From the NCBI RefSeq assembly GCF_002263515.1, contig NZ_CP022752.1:4526001-4590000 (forward strand): 64,000 nucleotides of DNA, given 5' to 3'. Shown in pieces: positions 18,545 through 28,605 of the stretch; within the stretch, counting starts at the first letter, position 1; each line of letters starts with the position of its first letter. The notes beneath the pieces are model-generated. The model searched no databases. It was not told the DNA's origin and was given only the letters and a program-made list of their open reading frames with translations. Source of the DNA: Actinopolyspora erythraea (GTDB lineage: Bacteria > Actinomycetota > Actinomycetes > Mycobacteriales > Pseudonocardiaceae). The position numbers were made by a program, and so were the translations under genes.

Positions 18545-18658
18545 TCAGCCCTGACGCTGCTTGTGACGACCGTTGTCGCAGATCACAAGGACCCGTCCGT
18601 GGCGACGGATCACCTGGCAGTTATCGCAGATCTTCTTGACACTCGGTTTGACCTTCAC
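18545..18658 (-). CDS. rpmJ: 50S ribosomal protein L36
   Basis: 37 residues starting with [19 protein letters not shown] ... [12 protein letters not shown]. The zinc-binding C-x2-C ... C-x4-H set (Cys11, Cys14, Cys27, His32) is intact, so this is the zinc-type L36. It lies between infA and rpsM, its normal place. Confidence 0.95.
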   Translation of the reverse strand: MKVKPSVKKICDNCQVIRRHGRVLVICDNGRHKQRQG

Positions 18659-18711
18659 GGCCGTGCTCCCCTGATCGCGACGCGTGTCCGTAACCCCGGA
18701 CACCGTGGAGG

Positions 18712-18933
18712 TCACTTGTAGCGGTAGACAATGCGCCCACGGGAGAGGTCGTAGGGAGACAGCTCCACGACGACCTTGTCCTCGGGCAGGATGCGGATGT
18801 AGTGCTGGCGCATCTTGCCACTGATGTGTGCGAGGACCTTGTGGCCGTTCTCCAACTCGACTCGGAAGGTCGCGTTGGGGAGCGGCTCGATCACCCGACC
18901 CTCGACCTCAATGGCCCCGTCCTTTTTGCCCAT
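18712..18933 (-). CDS. infA: translation initiation factor IF-1
   Basis: 73 residues, S1-like OB fold: [20 protein letters not shown] ... [19 protein letters not shown] ... [18 protein letters not shown]-1 occupies the 30S A site during initiation. A GCGGAGG ribosome site lies just upstream. It starts the infA-rpmJ-rpsM-rpsK-rpsD-rpoA-rplQ-truA unit. Confidence 0.97.
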   Translation of the reverse strand: MGKKDGAIEVEGRVIEPLPNATFRVELENGHKVLAHISGKMRQHYIRILPEDKVVVELSPYDLSRGRIVYRYK

Positions 18934-19420
18934 GTCCTCCGCGTTTCGTGACGGTGACAGTTCATCTTCTCGGCACTTCGTACCGTTGTTTTACCGCTGA
19001 CGCCGGAGCCGGCACCAAAGGCAGACCCACTCCGACGCGGTTCGGCCGCCCTACCACCCACGGACACGCTGGCCCGGAGGACACACACAGGAATCACGGC
19101 CCCGCGTCCGGGAAACCGCGCCACTGCCCGCCCCAGCGGGCCACGCCTCCTGCGAACAGAACGGCATGACGAACCGGCGCCACGAGTGCGCCGATACTCC
19201 ACTGTACGCGCACGCGCGAATGCCACCCAAATCGGGGCTGGACATCGCGTCGCCGGTCACTTTAAGCGATCAGAAAACACTTGGAGTAACCATCGGAACG
19301 GTGCTGCCGCCCGCTCCACGCCCGGCACGGCGGCGCACCTCACCGCCGAACCGAGCATACCCACGAACGTGGTGGGTATCACTCGAAGCGGAGGAAACGT
19401 ACGCCGACGGGGATGTCGGT
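18934..19420. other. divergent intergenic region between infA and the methyltransferase
   Basis: 487 nt, expected to hold the promoter of the infA-rpoA unit on the minus strand. A GGTAAAACAACGGTACGAA stretch about 60-75 nt before infA is the most AT-rich part, but no -35/-10 pair with good spacing was convincing. On the plus strand TATCAC at 19377 is a weak -10 candidate. No RNA gene was recognised. Confidence 0.35.
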
Positions 19421-20116
19421 ATGATCGACGACCGTCCCGAGCGGGATCCGGTCAGGTACGCCGAGGAGAGACAGTTGACGACCCAACGCCACGGCCGCTT
19501 CTCACCCGCCCAGTGGTTGCGGAACGCACCGGCCGCCGACTACCGGCGTTTCCTCACAGCGGCGATCCGGCGCCCCGGCACCGTCGGGGCTGCCACCCCG
19601 ACCTCGAACGCCGTGGCGAGCACGGTCGCCCGAGTGGTCCCCCCGCACGGTGAACCGGTGGTCGTCGAACTCGGGCCGGGAACGGGATCGCTCAGCGTCG
19701 GGATACGCGACCGCCTGCCCGCCGCGGGCAGGCACGTGGGCATAGAACTCGACGAGAGCATGGTTCGGCACCTGCGCCTGCGGCTTCCCGAGATGGAGAC
19801 GGTCCACGGCGACGCGCGCGAGCTGCGGAACACACTGCCACGGCTCGGCATCGACAGCGCGGACGTGATCGTGAGCAGCATTCCCTGGTCACTGCTGTCC
19901 GACGAGGAGCAGCGCGACCTGCTGCGGCAGTGCTGCCGGAACCTGGCACCCGGTGGGGCGTTCACAGCCATGACCTACCTGCCCATGCGGCACAGCCCCG
20001 GTGGGCGCAGGTTCCGGAACCACCTGGAAACCAGTTTCGGCGAGGTGGTGACCCAAACCACCTGGCGCAGCGTGCCACCGATGCTGCACTACACCTGCCG
20101 CCACCCGATCGTGTGA
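19421..20116 (+). CDS. class I SAM-dependent methyltransferase (phospholipid/rRNA-dimethylase-like)
   Basis: 231 residues. The SAM-binding motif I is VVVELGPGTGSLSVGIRDRL, the acidic motif II GIELDESMVRHL, then HGDARELRN, and motif IV DVIVSSIPWSLLSDEEQ. The SSIPWSL in place of the N-[LIV]-P-Y of true rRNA dimethylases, together with the C-terminal TYLPMRHSPGG and FGEVVTQTTWRSVPPM, resembles PmtA-like phospholipid N-methyltransferases. The substrate is therefore uncertain. The ATG at 19421 follows a weak GGGGA; a TTG at 19475 with GAGGAGAG upstream is a serious alternative giving 213 residues. It interrupts the usual map-infA junction on the opposite strand. Confidence 0.75.
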   Translation: MIDDRPERDPVRYAEERQLTTQRHGRFSPAQWLRNAPAADYRRFLTAAIRRPGTVGAATPTSNAVASTVARVVPPHGEPVVVELGPGTGSLSVGIRDRLPAAGRHVGIELDESMVRHLRLRLPEMETVHGDARELRNTLPRLGIDSADVIVSSIPWSLLSDEEQRDLLRQCCRNLAPGGAFTAMTYLPMRHSPGGRRFRNHLETSFGEVVTQTTWRSVPPMLHYTCRHPIV

Positions 20117-20136
20117 GCCGTCATCCCCAGGCCCGC

Positions 20137-20158
20137 GCCGATTTCTCGCGAAATCGCC
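20137..20158 (+). repeat. short palindromic box
   Basis: Contains the perfect palindrome GATTTC-TCGC-GAAATC. It is related to the box 66 nt downstream at 20203-20226 and lies between the convergent methyltransferase and map genes. Confidence 0.5.
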
Positions 20159-20202
20159 GCGCCTGCGATGCTCCCGATGCGTGAGGTGGTCCGGCCTGGG
20201 TG

Positions 20203-20226
20203 GGCGTCAATCTCTCGCGGAATCGC
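20203..20226 (+). repeat. short palindromic box
   Basis: GGCGTCAATCTCTCGCGGAA-TCGC, matching the copy at 14053-14076 (minus strand) at most positions. Positioned ~70 nt before the long hairpin element copy at 20296. Confidence 0.55.
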
Positions 20227-20295
20227 CGTGCCGCTACGACGCAATGCCGAACTCCAACCACTCCCGCAGGCCGAACCCCGACCATGCCCGCAGTC

Positions 20296-20410
20296 GGCAC
20301 CGCCGCGGGTTCTCCGGTGCGGCTCTCGCGAGGACGGCCCCGACGTTGTGTAGTACCTACCCGAGGTCTCCGGCACCCGCAGCGAGAGCCGCGCCAGAGG
20401 TTCCGCCACG
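20296..20410 (+). repeat. dispersed hairpin element, copy 1
   Basis: About 115 nt. Outer arms CACCGCCGCGGGTTCTCCGG ... AGAGGTTCCGCC enclose a perfect 11-bp stem GCGGCTCTCGC / GCGAGAGCCGC. The apical part has GTTGTGTAGTACCTACCCGA, with the conserved palindrome-like GTAGTACCTAC. Homologous copies occur at 46821-46930 (minus) and 47123-47233 (plus). It lies between the convergent 3' ends of the methyltransferase gene and map, so it may also act as their terminator. Confidence 0.8.
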
Positions 20411-20443
20411 GAACCACCCACCAAAACCGGGGGCACGGTCGCC

Positions 20444-21232
20444 TCACTCAGCGGCGGTGAGCACCCAGGGCCCGTCCTCGGTGATCGCCACGGTGTGCTC
20501 CCAGTGCGCCGCGCGGGAACCGTCGGAGGTCACCACGGTCCACTCGTCGGACAACTCCTCGCTGTCCGGAGGACCGAGGGTGAGCATCGGCTCGACCGCC
20601 AGCGCCATCCCCACGCGCAGCTTCGGGCCCTTGCCCGGCTTGCCGAGGTTGGGCAGGAAGGGCTCCATGTGCATCCGGGTTCCGATGCCGTGACCGCCGT
20701 ACTCGGCGATGATCCCGTAGTCGATCCCGTCCGAGGAAGCCGCCGACCTGGCCGCGGTCTCCACCGCGTGCGAGATGTCGGTCAACCGGTTGCCCGCCGC
20801 GACCTTGTCGATCCCCGCCCACATGGCGCGCTCGGTGGCGGCGGACAGCGCCAGGTCGCGTCCGCTCACCGAACCGACCGGAATGGTTACGGCCGAATCG
20901 CCGTGCCAGCCGTCCAGAATCGCACCGCAGTCCACGGAGATCAGGTCGCCGTCGGCGAGCACCTCGGTCTCCGAGGGGATGCCGTGCACGATCTTCTCGT
21001 TGATCGAGGCGCAGATCGAACCCGGGAAACCGTGGTAGCCCTTGAAGGAGGGAATCGCACCGGCCTCCCGGATGACACCTTCGGCGAGGGAGTCGAGCTC
21101 GGCGGTGCTGACACCCGGCTTCGCGTGTTCGGTCACCGTCGCGAGCGCCCGCGCCACGACGAGACCCGCCGCACGCATCGCCTGAATCTCACCACTGCTC
21201 TTGAGCTCGATATCCTTACCGCGACGCAACAC
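20444..21232 (-). CDS. map: type I methionine aminopeptidase
   Basis: 262 residues. Metal ligands are visible in order: [20 protein letters not shown] (two Asp), [12 protein letters not shown] (His) and the Glu of MALAVEPML, with a final Glu near [12 protein letters not shown]. The substrate-binding His is in [15 protein letters not shown]. It removes the initiator Met from nascent proteins. The start is GTG at 21232 with GGGAGGGG upstream. It is the last gene of secY-adk-map on the minus strand, separated from adk by ~245 nt. Confidence 0.95.
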   Translation of the reverse strand: MLRRGKDIELKSSGEIQAMRAAGLVVARALATVTEHAKPGVSTAELDSLAEGVIREAGAIPSFKGYHGFPGSICASINEKIVHGIPSETEVLADGDLISVDCGAILDGWHGDSAVTIPVGSVSGRDLALSAATERAMWAGIDKVAAGNRLTDISHAVETAARSAASSDGIDYGIIAEYGGHGIGTRMHMEPFLPNLGKPGKGPKLRVGMALAVEPMLTLGPPDSEELSDEWTVVTSDGSRAAHWEHTVAITEDGPWVLTAAE

Positions 21233-21476
21233 CGCGCCCCTCCCGTCAAGTCAACGGCCGTTCAGAACGATTGTCGCCCCACCACGGCTCCCGGGGTAAT
21301 CCGGGCCCGAGCTCGGGTAGCCGCGCGAGCCGGGCGCCCCTCCGGGTCAGGACGCCCGGCGGCGGGCGATCCGAGGGCCGTCACGAACGCGCGGCGCCTC
21401 GCTCCCCTCCGGTCCGGCTCCGGGGTCGGGCTCCGTCGTCGGGCACCAGCCCCCCGGGCCGCGGACCGGAAACCGC

Positions 21477-22028
21477 TCAGGCGCGAGCGCGCAGCGCCTC
21501 CAGGGCCCGCGAGGTGACCTCCTCGACCGGGCCGAAGGCGTCGATGGTGATCAGCTTGTCCCGGTAGTAGTTCAGCAGCGGCGCCGTCTCCGAGTCGTAC
21601 ACGTCCAACCTGCGGCGGATGAGCTCCTCGGTGTCGTCCGAGCGACCACGGTCCAGCAGCCTGCGGACCAGTTCCTCCCGGGGAACCTCGAACTGCACCA
21701 CAGCGGTGAGCGACATCCCGTTCTCGGCGAGGATGTTGCCGAGCACGTCGGCCTGCGGGGTGGTACGCGGGAATCCGTCGAGCAGAAAGCCCTCGGCCGC
21801 GTCACTGGCGGCGAGTCGCTGACGGACCATCTCGTTCGTGACCTCGTCCGGAACCAGCTCTCCGGCGTCGAGGTAGCTCTTGGCCTCCTTGCCCAGTGGC
21901 GTGACGTTGTCGATGTTCTCCCTGAACAGGTCGCCACTGGAGATGTGGGGGACCGCGAGATGTTCACTCAGCACGGCCGCTTGGGTGCCTTTGCCCGCGC
22001 CTGGCGGGCCGACCAGAACCAATCGCAC
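21477..22028 (-). CDS. adk: adenylate kinase
   Basis: 183 residues. The P-loop is [15 protein letters not shown], the AMP site [11 protein letters not shown], then [15 protein letters not shown] and [17 protein letters not shown]. The LID is the short, zinc-free form typical of actinobacteria. It catalyses ATP + AMP to 2 ADP. The start is GTG 22028; an in-frame TTG just before it has better spacing from GGAGG (7 nt), so one extra residue is possible. Confidence 0.95.
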   Translation of the reverse strand: MRLVLVGPPGAGKGTQAAVLSEHLAVPHISSGDLFRENIDNVTPLGKEAKSYLDAGELVPDEVTNEMVRQRLAASDAAEGFLLDGFPRTTPQADVLGNILAENGMSLTAVVQFEVPREELVRRLLDRGRSDDTEELIRRRLDVYDSETAPLLNYYRDKLITIDAFGPVEEVTSRALEALRARA

Positions 22029-22316
22029 CAAGGGTCTGCCTCCGAATCCGTGATGATGGCTCACGCCACCGGTTGGCGGGCACTTCCGTCCCGTCTGTCA
22101 TCGCACGTCCGCGCCGCGGCGCGGCCGGGAACGACTCCCGGCGCGGGCACCGTCGGCGCGGACATCGAGCGATCGACACCGTAACCGACGTGGCCGATTT
22201 CGCCATGGCCACCGCCCGAAGTGTGGGAAACCACTCCCGGCGGGCCCGCCCACTCGCGAGGCGAGCCCCACCGAACCGGCGGCGGCCACGGAAATCGTTG
22301 CCGGGATCCTTCGAGC

Positions 22317-23627
22317 CTACCGGAGGAAGCCCTCGTAGCTGCGCTGCGTGAGTTGGCTCTCGACCTGTTTGACGGTGTCCAACCCCACGTTGACCATGAT
22401 CAGAACCGCCGTACCACCGAACGGGAAGTTCTGCGCACCACCCTGTCCGCCGGTGACTCCGAGGAAGAAGTTCGGCAGCACCGCGATGATGCCGAGGTAG
22501 AGCGCGCCGGGCAGCGTGATGCGCGAGAGGACGAAGCTCAGGTACTCGGCGGTGGGCCTGCCAGGACGGATACCGGGGATGAAGCCGCCGAACTTCTTCA
22601 TCTCGTCGGCACGTTCCTCGGGGTTGAACGTGATGGAGACGTAGAAGTAGGCGAAGAAGATGATCATCGCCATGTACAGCAGGATGTGAACCCAGCTGGA
22701 CGGGTCGACGATGTAGGTCTGGATGAAGCGGGACCACCAGGTGTTCTGGTTGCCCGCGAGCTGCCCGAGCAGCTGCGGGAGGTAGAGCAGCGAGGAACCG
22801 AAGATAACCGGGATGACACCGGCCTGGTTGACCTTCAGCGGCAGGTAGGTGGAGGTACCACCGTACATCCGGCGCCCGATCATGCGCTTGGCGTACTGCA
22901 CCGGGATGCGGCGTTGCGCCTGCTCGACGAACACCACGCTGGCGATGATGACCAGACCGAAGCAGCAGATCACGGCGAAGACGAAGCTGCCGCTGTTGTT
23001 CAGGATGTTGCCGCCCTCGGCGGGGATGCGGGAAGCGATCGAGGTGAAGATCAGCAACGACATGCCGTTGCCGACCCCGCGCTCGGTGATCAGCTCACCC
23101 ATCCACATCAACAGCGCCGCGCCCGCGGTCATCGTGACGACGATGACCACCATGTTCAGCACGGAGTTGTCCGGGATGACCTCCTGCTGACACCCTGGGA
23201 AGAGCTGGCCCCGCACGGCCAGGGCCACGATGCCCGTGGCCTGCAGCACCGCCAGTGCGACCGTCAGGTAGCGGGTGTACTGCGTCAGCTTGGCCTGGCC
23301 GGACTGGCCTTCCTTCTTCAACTGCTCGAACCGCGGAATCACCACCTGCAGCAGCTGAACGATGATGCTGGCGGTGATGTAGGGCATGATCCCGAGGGAA
23401 AGCACCGACAGTTGAAGCAGGGCTCCGCCACTGAACAGGTTCAGCAACGAATAGACGCTCTGACTCTCGCCTTGCAGAACCTCCACACACTGCTGGATGT
23501 TCGGATACGACACCCCGGGGGAAGGAATCGTGGCACCCAACCGGTACAGCACGACCATTCCCAGTGTGAACAGGATCTTGCGGCGCAGGTCCGGCGTCGT
23601 CAGAGCCGAGCGGAAGGCGCCGAGCAC
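22317..23627 (-). CDS. secY: protein translocase subunit SecY
   Basis: 436 residues with ten hydrophobic helices. The start MLGAFRSALTTPDLRRKILF and the plug/pore region (PSPGVSYPNIQQ, FSGGALLQLSVLSLGIMPYI) are typical, as are FAYFYVSITFNPEERADEMK and the cytoplasmic GIRPGRPTAEYL loop. It forms the Sec channel. It heads the secY-adk-map segment, set apart from rplO by a 452-nt gap containing terminator hairpins. Confidence 0.97.
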   Translation of the reverse strand: MLGAFRSALTTPDLRRKILFTLGMVVLYRLGATIPSPGVSYPNIQQCVEVLQGESQSVYSLLNLFSGGALLQLSVLSLGIMPYITASIIVQLLQVVIPRFEQLKKEGQSGQAKLTQYTRYLTVALAVLQATGIVALAVRGQLFPGCQQEVIPDNSVLNMVVIVVTMTAGAALLMWMGELITERGVGNGMSLLIFTSIASRIPAEGGNILNNSGSFVFAVICCFGLVIIASVVFVEQAQRRIPVQYAKRMIGRRMYGGTSTYLPLKVNQAGVIPVIFGSSLLYLPQLLGQLAGNQNTWWSRFIQTYIVDPSSWVHILLYMAMIIFFAYFYVSITFNPEERADEMKKFGGFIPGIRPGRPTAEYLSFVLSRITLPGALYLGIIAVLPNFFLGVTGGQGGAQNFPFGGTAVLIMVNVGLDTVKQVESQLTQRSYEGFLR

Positions 23628-23805
23628 GCAGACCTCCTGTGCGCGAGCCGGTAGTCACCGGCCGATGTCGGTGGCCGACTCACGAGTCGCCCACGGCTGG
23701 ATTCCGTCAACGATTCCGTTACCACCGTGCGGCACGGAATCACCGCACGGACTCTAACAGCACTCACCCCGCCCGCAGTAGCCACCTACGGACAACGGCG
23801 ACGAA

Positions 23806-23836
23806 ACGATATCCGACCAACACCGACAGTGATCAA
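23806..23836 (-). promoter_or_regulatory. possible secY promoter
   Basis: On the minus strand TTGATC (23831-23836) and ATATCG/TATCGT (23806-23812) are spaced 18-19 nt, within the 452-nt secY leader and ~180 nt before the start. The -10 match is modest. Confidence 0.3.
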
Positions 23837-23972
23837 GGGGAGACCTTTTTGGACACTGTTCGCGATCGGCGAAGCCCGTGCCTCACCGCCGCCCCACGAT
23901 CCGCTTCCCGGAAACCGGCACCTGGGCACCCGCCGCTCGCCGGGACACCGCGAACCGGCCCCGAACAGAAAT

Positions 23973-24004
23973 CGGGCCGGTCGACCGAGTGGTCGACCGG
24001 CCCG
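23973..24004 (-). terminator. intrinsic terminator downstream of rplO
   Basis: A perfect 14-bp stem CGGGCCGGTCGACC / GGTCGACCGGCCCG with a 4-nt loop. On the minus strand it is followed by ATTTCTGTT, a short U-rich run. Confidence 0.75.
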
Positions 24005-24040
24005 AACCGGTGAGCCGCCGAGCGGCTCCGTTGCGGAACA

Positions 24041-24064
24041 CCGAGAGACGTCTCCGTCTCTCGG
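24041..24064 (-). terminator. second hairpin directly after rplO
   Basis: A perfect 10-bp stem CCGAGAGACG / CGTCTCTCGG with loop TCTC, 15 nt after the rplO stop. It forms a tandem terminator with the hairpin at 23973-24004. Confidence 0.55.
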
Positions 24065-24079
24065 GCGGTTCGTACGAAC

Positions 24080-24529
24080 TCAGCGCTCCCGCTTGGTGGT
24101 GCTGCCGCCCGCGGCGGCGATCTTCTCCTTGGCGCTGCCCGTGAACGCGTGCGCGGTCACGTCCAGTTTCACCCCATCGAGATCGCCACCACCGAGGATC
24201 TTGACGAGTTCGCCCTTCTTGAGCAGACCGGCGGCGATCAGCTCGTCGACGCCGACCTTGCCACCCTGCGGGAAGCGCTCGGCCAGCTTGCCGACGTTGA
24301 TGCCCTGGTACTCGACCCGGCTCGGGTTCCTGAAGCCACGCAGCTTCGGCAGCCGCATCTGCAGCGGCATCTGACCGCCCTCGAAGCCGGGGGCAACCGT
24401 CTTGCGGGCCTTGGTCCCCTTGGTACCGCGACCCGCGGTCTTGCCCTTGGAGGCTTCACCACGGCCGACCCGGATCTTCTCCCGCTTGGCGCCGGGAGCG
24501 GGCCGCAGATCGTGAATCTTGATGGCCAT
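24080..24529 (-). CDS. rplO: 50S ribosomal protein L15
   Basis: 149 residues: [40 protein letters not shown], and [19 protein letters not shown] are diagnostic. Its ATG overlaps the rpmD stop by one base (TAATG). Last gene before the secY gap. Confidence 0.97.
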   Translation of the reverse strand: MAIKIHDLRPAPGAKREKIRVGRGEASKGKTAGRGTKGTKARKTVAPGFEGGQMPLQMRLPKLRGFRNPSRVEYQGINVGKLAERFPQGGKVGVDELIAAGLLKKGELVKILGGGDLDGVKLDVTAHAFTGSAKEKIAAAGGSTTKRER

Positions 24530-24711
24530 TACTCGACCTCCTCGACCGAAACAAGGTGGCCGACGGTGTCGACCTGACCACGAACCGTGGGGCTGTTCGG
24601 ACGAACGACCGCCTGGCCGATCTTACGAAGCCCGAGGGTGCGCATCGCGGCACGCTGATTGGGCTTGGTGCCGACGATGCCCCGCGTCTGGGTGATCTTG
24701 AGTTTGCTCAT
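24529..24711 (-). CDS. rpmD: 50S ribosomal protein L30
   Basis: 60 residues from the ATG at 24711: [20 protein letters not shown] ... [20 protein letters not shown]. The open frame further upstream overlaps rpsE and is not coding. Translationally coupled to rplO. Confidence 0.96.
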   Translation of the reverse strand: MSKLKITQTRGIVGTKPNQRAAMRTLGLRKIGQAVVRPNSPTVRGQVDTVGHLVSVEEVE

Positions 24712-24716
24712 CGGAT

Positions 24717-25328
24717 TCAGACCTCCTGACCCGCGCGCTGCCGCAGCATCCGGGCCGGGGCCACGTCCTCGAGCGGGAGACCACGGCGAGCCGCGACCTC
24801 CTCGGGACGCTGGAGTTCCTTCAGCGCCGTGATCGTGGCCTGCACGATGTTGAGCGCGTTGCCGCTGCCCAGCGACTTGCTCAGCACGTCGTGCACACCG
24901 GCGCACTCCAGCACCGCACGAACCGGACCACCCGCGATGACACCGGTACCCGGACTGGCGGGGCGCAACAGCACCTTGCCCGCCGCGTCCTCACCCTGCA
25001 CCGGGTGCGTGATGGTGCCCGCGACCCGCGGTACGCGGAAGTAGTTCTTCTTGGCTTCCTCGACCCCCTTGGCGATGGCGGAAGGCACTTCCTTGGCCTT
25101 TCCGTAGCCAACGCCGACGAGGCCGTCGCCGTCACCGCAGACGACCAGCGCGGTGAAGCTGAACCGCCGGCCACCCTTGACGACCTTCGCGACCCGGTTG
25201 ATGGTCACTACGCGCTCGAACTGCGGGGATTTTTCCTGGGCCGCCCCGCCACGGCCACCGTCGCGGCGGTCCTTGCGGTCCTTGCCGCCGGATTCCGAAC
25301 CGCCTTCACGCCGAGTGCGTCCAGGCAT
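24717..25328 (-). CDS. rpsE: 30S ribosomal protein S5
   Basis: 203 residues. A Gly/Arg/Lys-rich N-terminal extension precedes the double-stranded-RNA-binding fold ([20 protein letters not shown]) and the second domain (GAGVIAGG-like segment [18 protein letters not shown]). Contributes to decoding accuracy. Confidence 0.97.
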   Translation of the reverse strand: MPGRTRREGGSESGGKDRKDRRDGGRGGAAQEKSPQFERVVTINRVAKVVKGGRRFSFTALVVCGDGDGLVGVGYGKAKEVPSAIAKGVEEAKKNYFRVPRVAGTITHPVQGEDAAGKVLLRPASPGTGVIAGGPVRAVLECAGVHDVLSKSLGSGNALNIVQATITALKELQRPEEVAARRGLPLEDVAPARMLRQRAGQEV

Positions 25329-25392
25329 CAGGCGTCCCTTCCGTTACGTGCTGTCATCCTTCGTACGACGACGATGTGGTAATTGCGCACTG

Positions 25393-25803
25393 TCAGAACT
25401 CCAGACCGCCGCCGCGTGCGGCATCCGCGAGAGCGGCTACCCGGCCGTGGTAGTCGTGACCGCCGCGGTCGAAGACGACCTTCTCGACCCCGGCCTGCGT
25501 GGCACGCTGGGCGACCAGCTCGCCCACGCGAGTGGCCTTGGCCGTCTTGTCTCCCTCGAACGAGCGCATGTCGGGCTCGTGGGTGGAGGCGGCGGCCAGG
25601 GTGTGACCGATCGTGTCGTCGATGACCTGCGCGACGATGTGCTTCGTGGAGCGGCTGACGACCAGACGCGGCCGCTGGGGGGTGCCGCTGATCTTCTTGC
25701 GGATCCGAACGTGCCGCTGGGTGCGGGCACGGCGACGCACGCCCGCGATGCTCTTGCCCACCGGCTTCTTCCTGGTGGCTGTGGTGCTCTCGCTCATGGT
25801 CAC
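25393..25803 (-). CDS. rplR: 50S ribosomal protein L18
   Basis: 136 residues: [40 protein letters not shown] and [20 protein letters not shown] identify it. Binds 5S rRNA with L5. Overlaps the rplF stop by 4 nt. Confidence 0.97.
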   Translation of the reverse strand: MTMSESTTATRKKPVGKSIAGVRRRARTQRHVRIRKKISGTPQRPRLVVSRSTKHIVAQVIDDTIGHTLAAASTHEPDMRSFEGDKTAKATRVGELVAQRATQAGVEKVVFDRGGHDYHGRVAALADAARGGGLEF

Positions 25804-26339
25804 TTACCCGTCTTCCCGACCTTGCGGCGGATCTTCTCGCCCGCGTAGCGCACGCCCTTGCCGTTGTAGGGCTCGGGCAGACGCAGCTTGCGGATCCTGG
25901 CGGCTACCTCACCGACGAGCTGCTTGTCGACGCCCTTGACCGACAGTTTGGCGGGGCCGTCCGTGGCGAACTCGATGCCTTCGGGGGGCTCCATGATCAC
26001 CGGGTGGCTGTAGCCGAGGGCGAACTCCAGGTTCTGCCCCCGCTGCACCACGCGGTAGCCGACTCCCTGGATCTCCAGATCCTTCTGGAAGCCCTGGCTG
26101 ACCCCGACGACCATGTTGTTGATCAGGCTTCGCGAGAGACCGTGCAGCGAGCGGCTGGCCCGCTCGTCGTCCGGCCGCTTCACCAGCAGCGAGCCGTCCG
26201 AGTCCTTCTCGACCCTGATCGGTTCGGAAATGCGTTGTTGCAGCTTGCCCTTGGGGCCGTTCACCGTAACCGTCTGGCCGTCGATGTCCACATCGACGCC
26301 GGAGGGAACGGTGATCGGCAACTTCCCGATGCGCGACAT
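25800..26339 (-). CDS. rplF: 50S ribosomal protein L6
   Basis: 179 residues from ATG 26339, with GGAGGAG ribosome site ([20 protein letters not shown]). The C-terminal signature is [20 protein letters not shown]. The open frame above 26339 overlaps rpsH and is spurious. Confidence 0.97.
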   Translation of the reverse strand: MSRIGKLPITVPSGVDVDIDGQTVTVNGPKGKLQQRISEPIRVEKDSDGSLLVKRPDDERASRSLHGLSRSLINNMVVGVSQGFQKDLEIQGVGYRVVQRGQNLEFALGYSHPVIMEPPEGIEFATDGPAKLSVKGVDKQLVGEVAARIRKLRLPEPYNGKGVRYAGEKIRRKVGKTGK

Positions 26340-26355
26340 ACCGTAAACTCCTCCT

Positions 26356-26754
26356 TCACCAGACGTAGGCGAGGACTTCCCCGCCCACACCGTTTCGCAT
26401 CGCTTGACGGTCCGTCTGCAGACCACTCGACGTCGAGATGATGGCGATGCCGAGTCCCCCCAGCACCTTGGGCAGGTTCGTGGACTTGGCATACACCCGC
26501 AGACCAGGCTTGGAAACCCGGCGCAGCCCGGTGATGGACTTCTCGCGGTTGGGCCCGTACTTGAGCTCCACGACCAGTTCCTTGGTCTTGGAGCCCTGCT
26601 GCTCGCGAGAACCGGCCACGTAGCCCTCGCGCTGAAGAATGTCGGCGATGTTCGCCTTCAGTTTGGAGTGCGGCATCACGACCTCGTCGTGGTATGCGCG
26701 ACTCCCGTTGCGCAGACGTGTCAGCATGTCTGCGATCGGATCGGTCATCGTCAT
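26356..26754 (-). CDS. rpsH: 30S ribosomal protein S8
   Basis: 132 residues from ATG 26754 ([20 protein letters not shown]), ending [24 protein letters not shown] second ATG two codons later is an equally good start. S8 is a primary 16S rRNA binder. Confidence 0.96.
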   Translation of the reverse strand: MTMTDPIADMLTRLRNGSRAYHDEVVMPHSKLKANIADILQREGYVAGSREQQGSKTKELVVELKYGPNREKSITGLRRVSKPGLRVYAKSTNLPKVLGGLGIAIISTSSGLQTDRQAMRNGVGGEVLAYVW

Positions 26755-26988
26755 GGTGACCCTGTCAACCTTTCTCGTTCGGTTCCCCGGGCCCGGATGC
26801 CGCGAACTCGCGTCCGCAGGTCTGGGCCCTGGCCTAAACGAAGTCGGGGTACTGGCTGTCCGCTTCGCGAAGAATTCCGCGGCGGCCAGTCCGTTGTCGT
26901 CGCGAGCCGTTGCCGGGCTGCAGCCACTGGTTTCGGTGCCGGTGACGAGACGCTCCCCCACGGGCGGAGCCATCCCGTCGTCACAACC

Positions 26989-27174
26989 TCACCAGGAAGA
27001 CTTGCTAACCCCGGGCAACTCGCCCGCGTGAGCCATCTCGCGGAAGCAGATCCGGCACAGCCCGAACTTGCGCAGGACCGCACGGGACCTTCCGCAACGC
27101 TGGCAACGAGTGTAGGCACGCACCCGGAACTTCGGCCTGCGCGCCGCCTTGTTGATCAGTGCTTTCTTGGCCAT
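26989..27174 (-). CDS. rpsN: 30S ribosomal protein S14, zinc type
   Basis: 61 residues. The Cys4 zinc site C-Q-R-C ... C-R-I-C is complete, so this is the constitutive type Z S14. A 234-nt gap without a gene follows before rpsH. Confidence 0.97.
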   Translation of the reverse strand: MAKKALINKAARRPKFRVRAYTRCQRCGRSRAVLRKFGLCRICFREMAHAGELPGVSKSSW

Positions 27175-27217
27175 CGGCTCAGTTCTCCTAGTCTCGGTCC
27201 GCAGCGACGGCCACGAG

Positions 27218-27793
27218 TCACTGTTCCCGGAACGGGAAGCCCAGCTGCCGCAGCAGCGACCTGCCTTCTTCGTCGGTGGTGGCCGTTGTCACTACCGTGA
27301 TGTCCATACCGCGCGACCGGTCGATCGAGTCCTGGTCGATCTCGTGGAACATCGACTGGTCGTTGAGACCGAACGTGTAGTTGCCGTTACCGTCGAACTG
27401 CTTCGGCGACAGCCCCCGGAAGTCCCGGATCCGCGGCAGGGAGATGCTGACCAGCCGGTCCACGAACTCCCACATCCGGGCGCCGCGCAGCGTCGCCCTG
27501 GCGCCGATCGGCATGCCCTCGCGGACCTTGAACTGCGCGATGGACTTGCGCGCCCTGCGCACCTCGGCACGCTGGCCGGTGATCGTGGCGAGGTCGCGGA
27601 CCGCGCCCTCGATCAGCTTGCTGTCCCGCGCGGCATCGCCCACACCCATGTTGACGACGACCTTGACCAAACCCGGCACCAGCATGGGGTTGGAGTACTC
27701 GAACTCCTGCTTGAGCGCCGGAATGATCTCGTCGCGGTAGCGGGCCTTCAGCCGCGGGACAATCCTCTCGGTGTTCTTCTCCGTGGTAGTCAC
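27218..27793 (-). CDS. rplE: 50S ribosomal protein L5
   Basis: 191 residues: [40 protein letters not shown] and [20 protein letters not shown] are typical. Binds 5S rRNA in the central protuberance. Confidence 0.97.
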   Translation of the reverse strand: MTTTEKNTERIVPRLKARYRDEIIPALKQEFEYSNPMLVPGLVKVVVNMGVGDAARDSKLIEGAVRDLATITGQRAEVRRARKSIAQFKVREGMPIGARATLRGARMWEFVDRLVSISLPRIRDFRGLSPKQFDGNGNYTFGLNDQSMFHEIDQDSIDRSRGMDITVVTTATTDEEGRSLLRQLGFPFREQ

Positions 27794-27796
27794 GAG

Positions 27797-28111
27797 TTAG
27801 ATGTCCTTACCGTTGCGGCGAGAGATCCGAACCTTCTTGCCGTCTTCGCCAGTGCGGTAGCCGACGCGGGTGGGCTTACCGTCCGAGTCCACGACCATGA
27901 TGTTGCTGACGTGGATCGGGGCCTCCTGCGTCACGATGCCGCCGGACTGCGCACCGCGCTCGGTGCGCGAGACGCGCGTGTGCTTCTTGATCTGGTTGAC
28001 GCCCTCGACCAGCACACGCTCCCGTCCCGGGAAGGCCTGGATGACCTTGCCCCGGGCACCCTTGTCCTTACCGGCGATGACGACGACCGTGTCGCCCTTC
28101 TTCACCTTCAT
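27797..28111 (-). CDS. rplX: 50S ribosomal protein L24
   Basis: 104 residues with the KOW motif [20 protein letters not shown]. The ATG at 28111 overlaps the rplN stop (ATGA) with GGAGG 7 nt upstream; a GTG one codon earlier is less likely. Confidence 0.96.
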   Translation of the reverse strand: MKVKKGDTVVVIAGKDKGARGKVIQAFPGRERVLVEGVNQIKKHTRVSRTERGAQSGGIVTQEAPIHVSNIMVVDSDGKPTRVGYRTGEDGKKVRISRRNGKDI

Positions 28112-28479
28112 CACAGCACCTCCGGGGCGAGCGAGATGATCTTCATGAACTTCTTGTCACGCAGCTCGCGCCCGACGGGACCGAAGATACGGGTACCGCG
28201 CGGGTCACCACCCGGCCTGATCAGGACGGCGGCGTTCTCGTCGAACCGGATGTAGGAACCGTCCGGACGACGCTTCTCCTTCTTCTGGCGGACGATTACC
28301 GCCTTGACCACATCACCACGCTTGACACCGGCGGCGGGTATGGCCTCCTTGACGGTGGCCACCACCACGTCGCCGATCCCCGCGTAGCGCCGACCCGAAC
28401 CACCGAGCACCCGGATCGTGAGGATCTCCTTGGCCCCGGTGTTGTCGGCGACTCGCAGTCGCGACTCCTGCTGGATCAC
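28111..28479 (-). CDS. rplN: 50S ribosomal protein L14
   Basis: 122 residues starting with GTG at 28479 ([19 protein letters not shown]), AGGAG 5 nt upstream. Other marks are [20 protein letters not shown] and the C-terminal [16 protein letters not shown]. First gene of the spc-like segment. Confidence 0.97.
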   Translation of the reverse strand: MIQQESRLRVADNTGAKEILTIRVLGGSGRRYAGIGDVVVATVKEAIPAAGVKRGDVVKAVIVRQKKEKRRPDGSYIRFDENAAVLIRPGGDPRGTRIFGPVGRELRDKKFMKIISLAPEVL

Positions 28480-28569
28480 CTTTACTCCTGACCCTAAGTT
28501 TCCGCACCCGCTGTGCGGAGACACTTTGGCATGCCCGATTTCCGACCCGGCATGCGCGGTCACAACAAC

Positions 28570-28599
28570 CCGCGGGGGGCATGCTGGCGCCCCCCGCGG
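28570..28599 (-). terminator. terminator between rpsQ and rplN
   Basis: An 11-bp perfect stem CCGCGGGGGGC / GCCCCCCGCGG with an 8-nt loop, lying between rplN and rpsQ just upstream of the rpsQ start side. As minus-strand transcription runs from rpsQ (28884 to 28606) into it, it sits directly after the rpsQ stop and is followed by GTTGTTGTG on that strand. It marks the S10/spc operon boundary. Confidence 0.7.
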
Positions 28600-28605
28600 A
28601 TGGCG

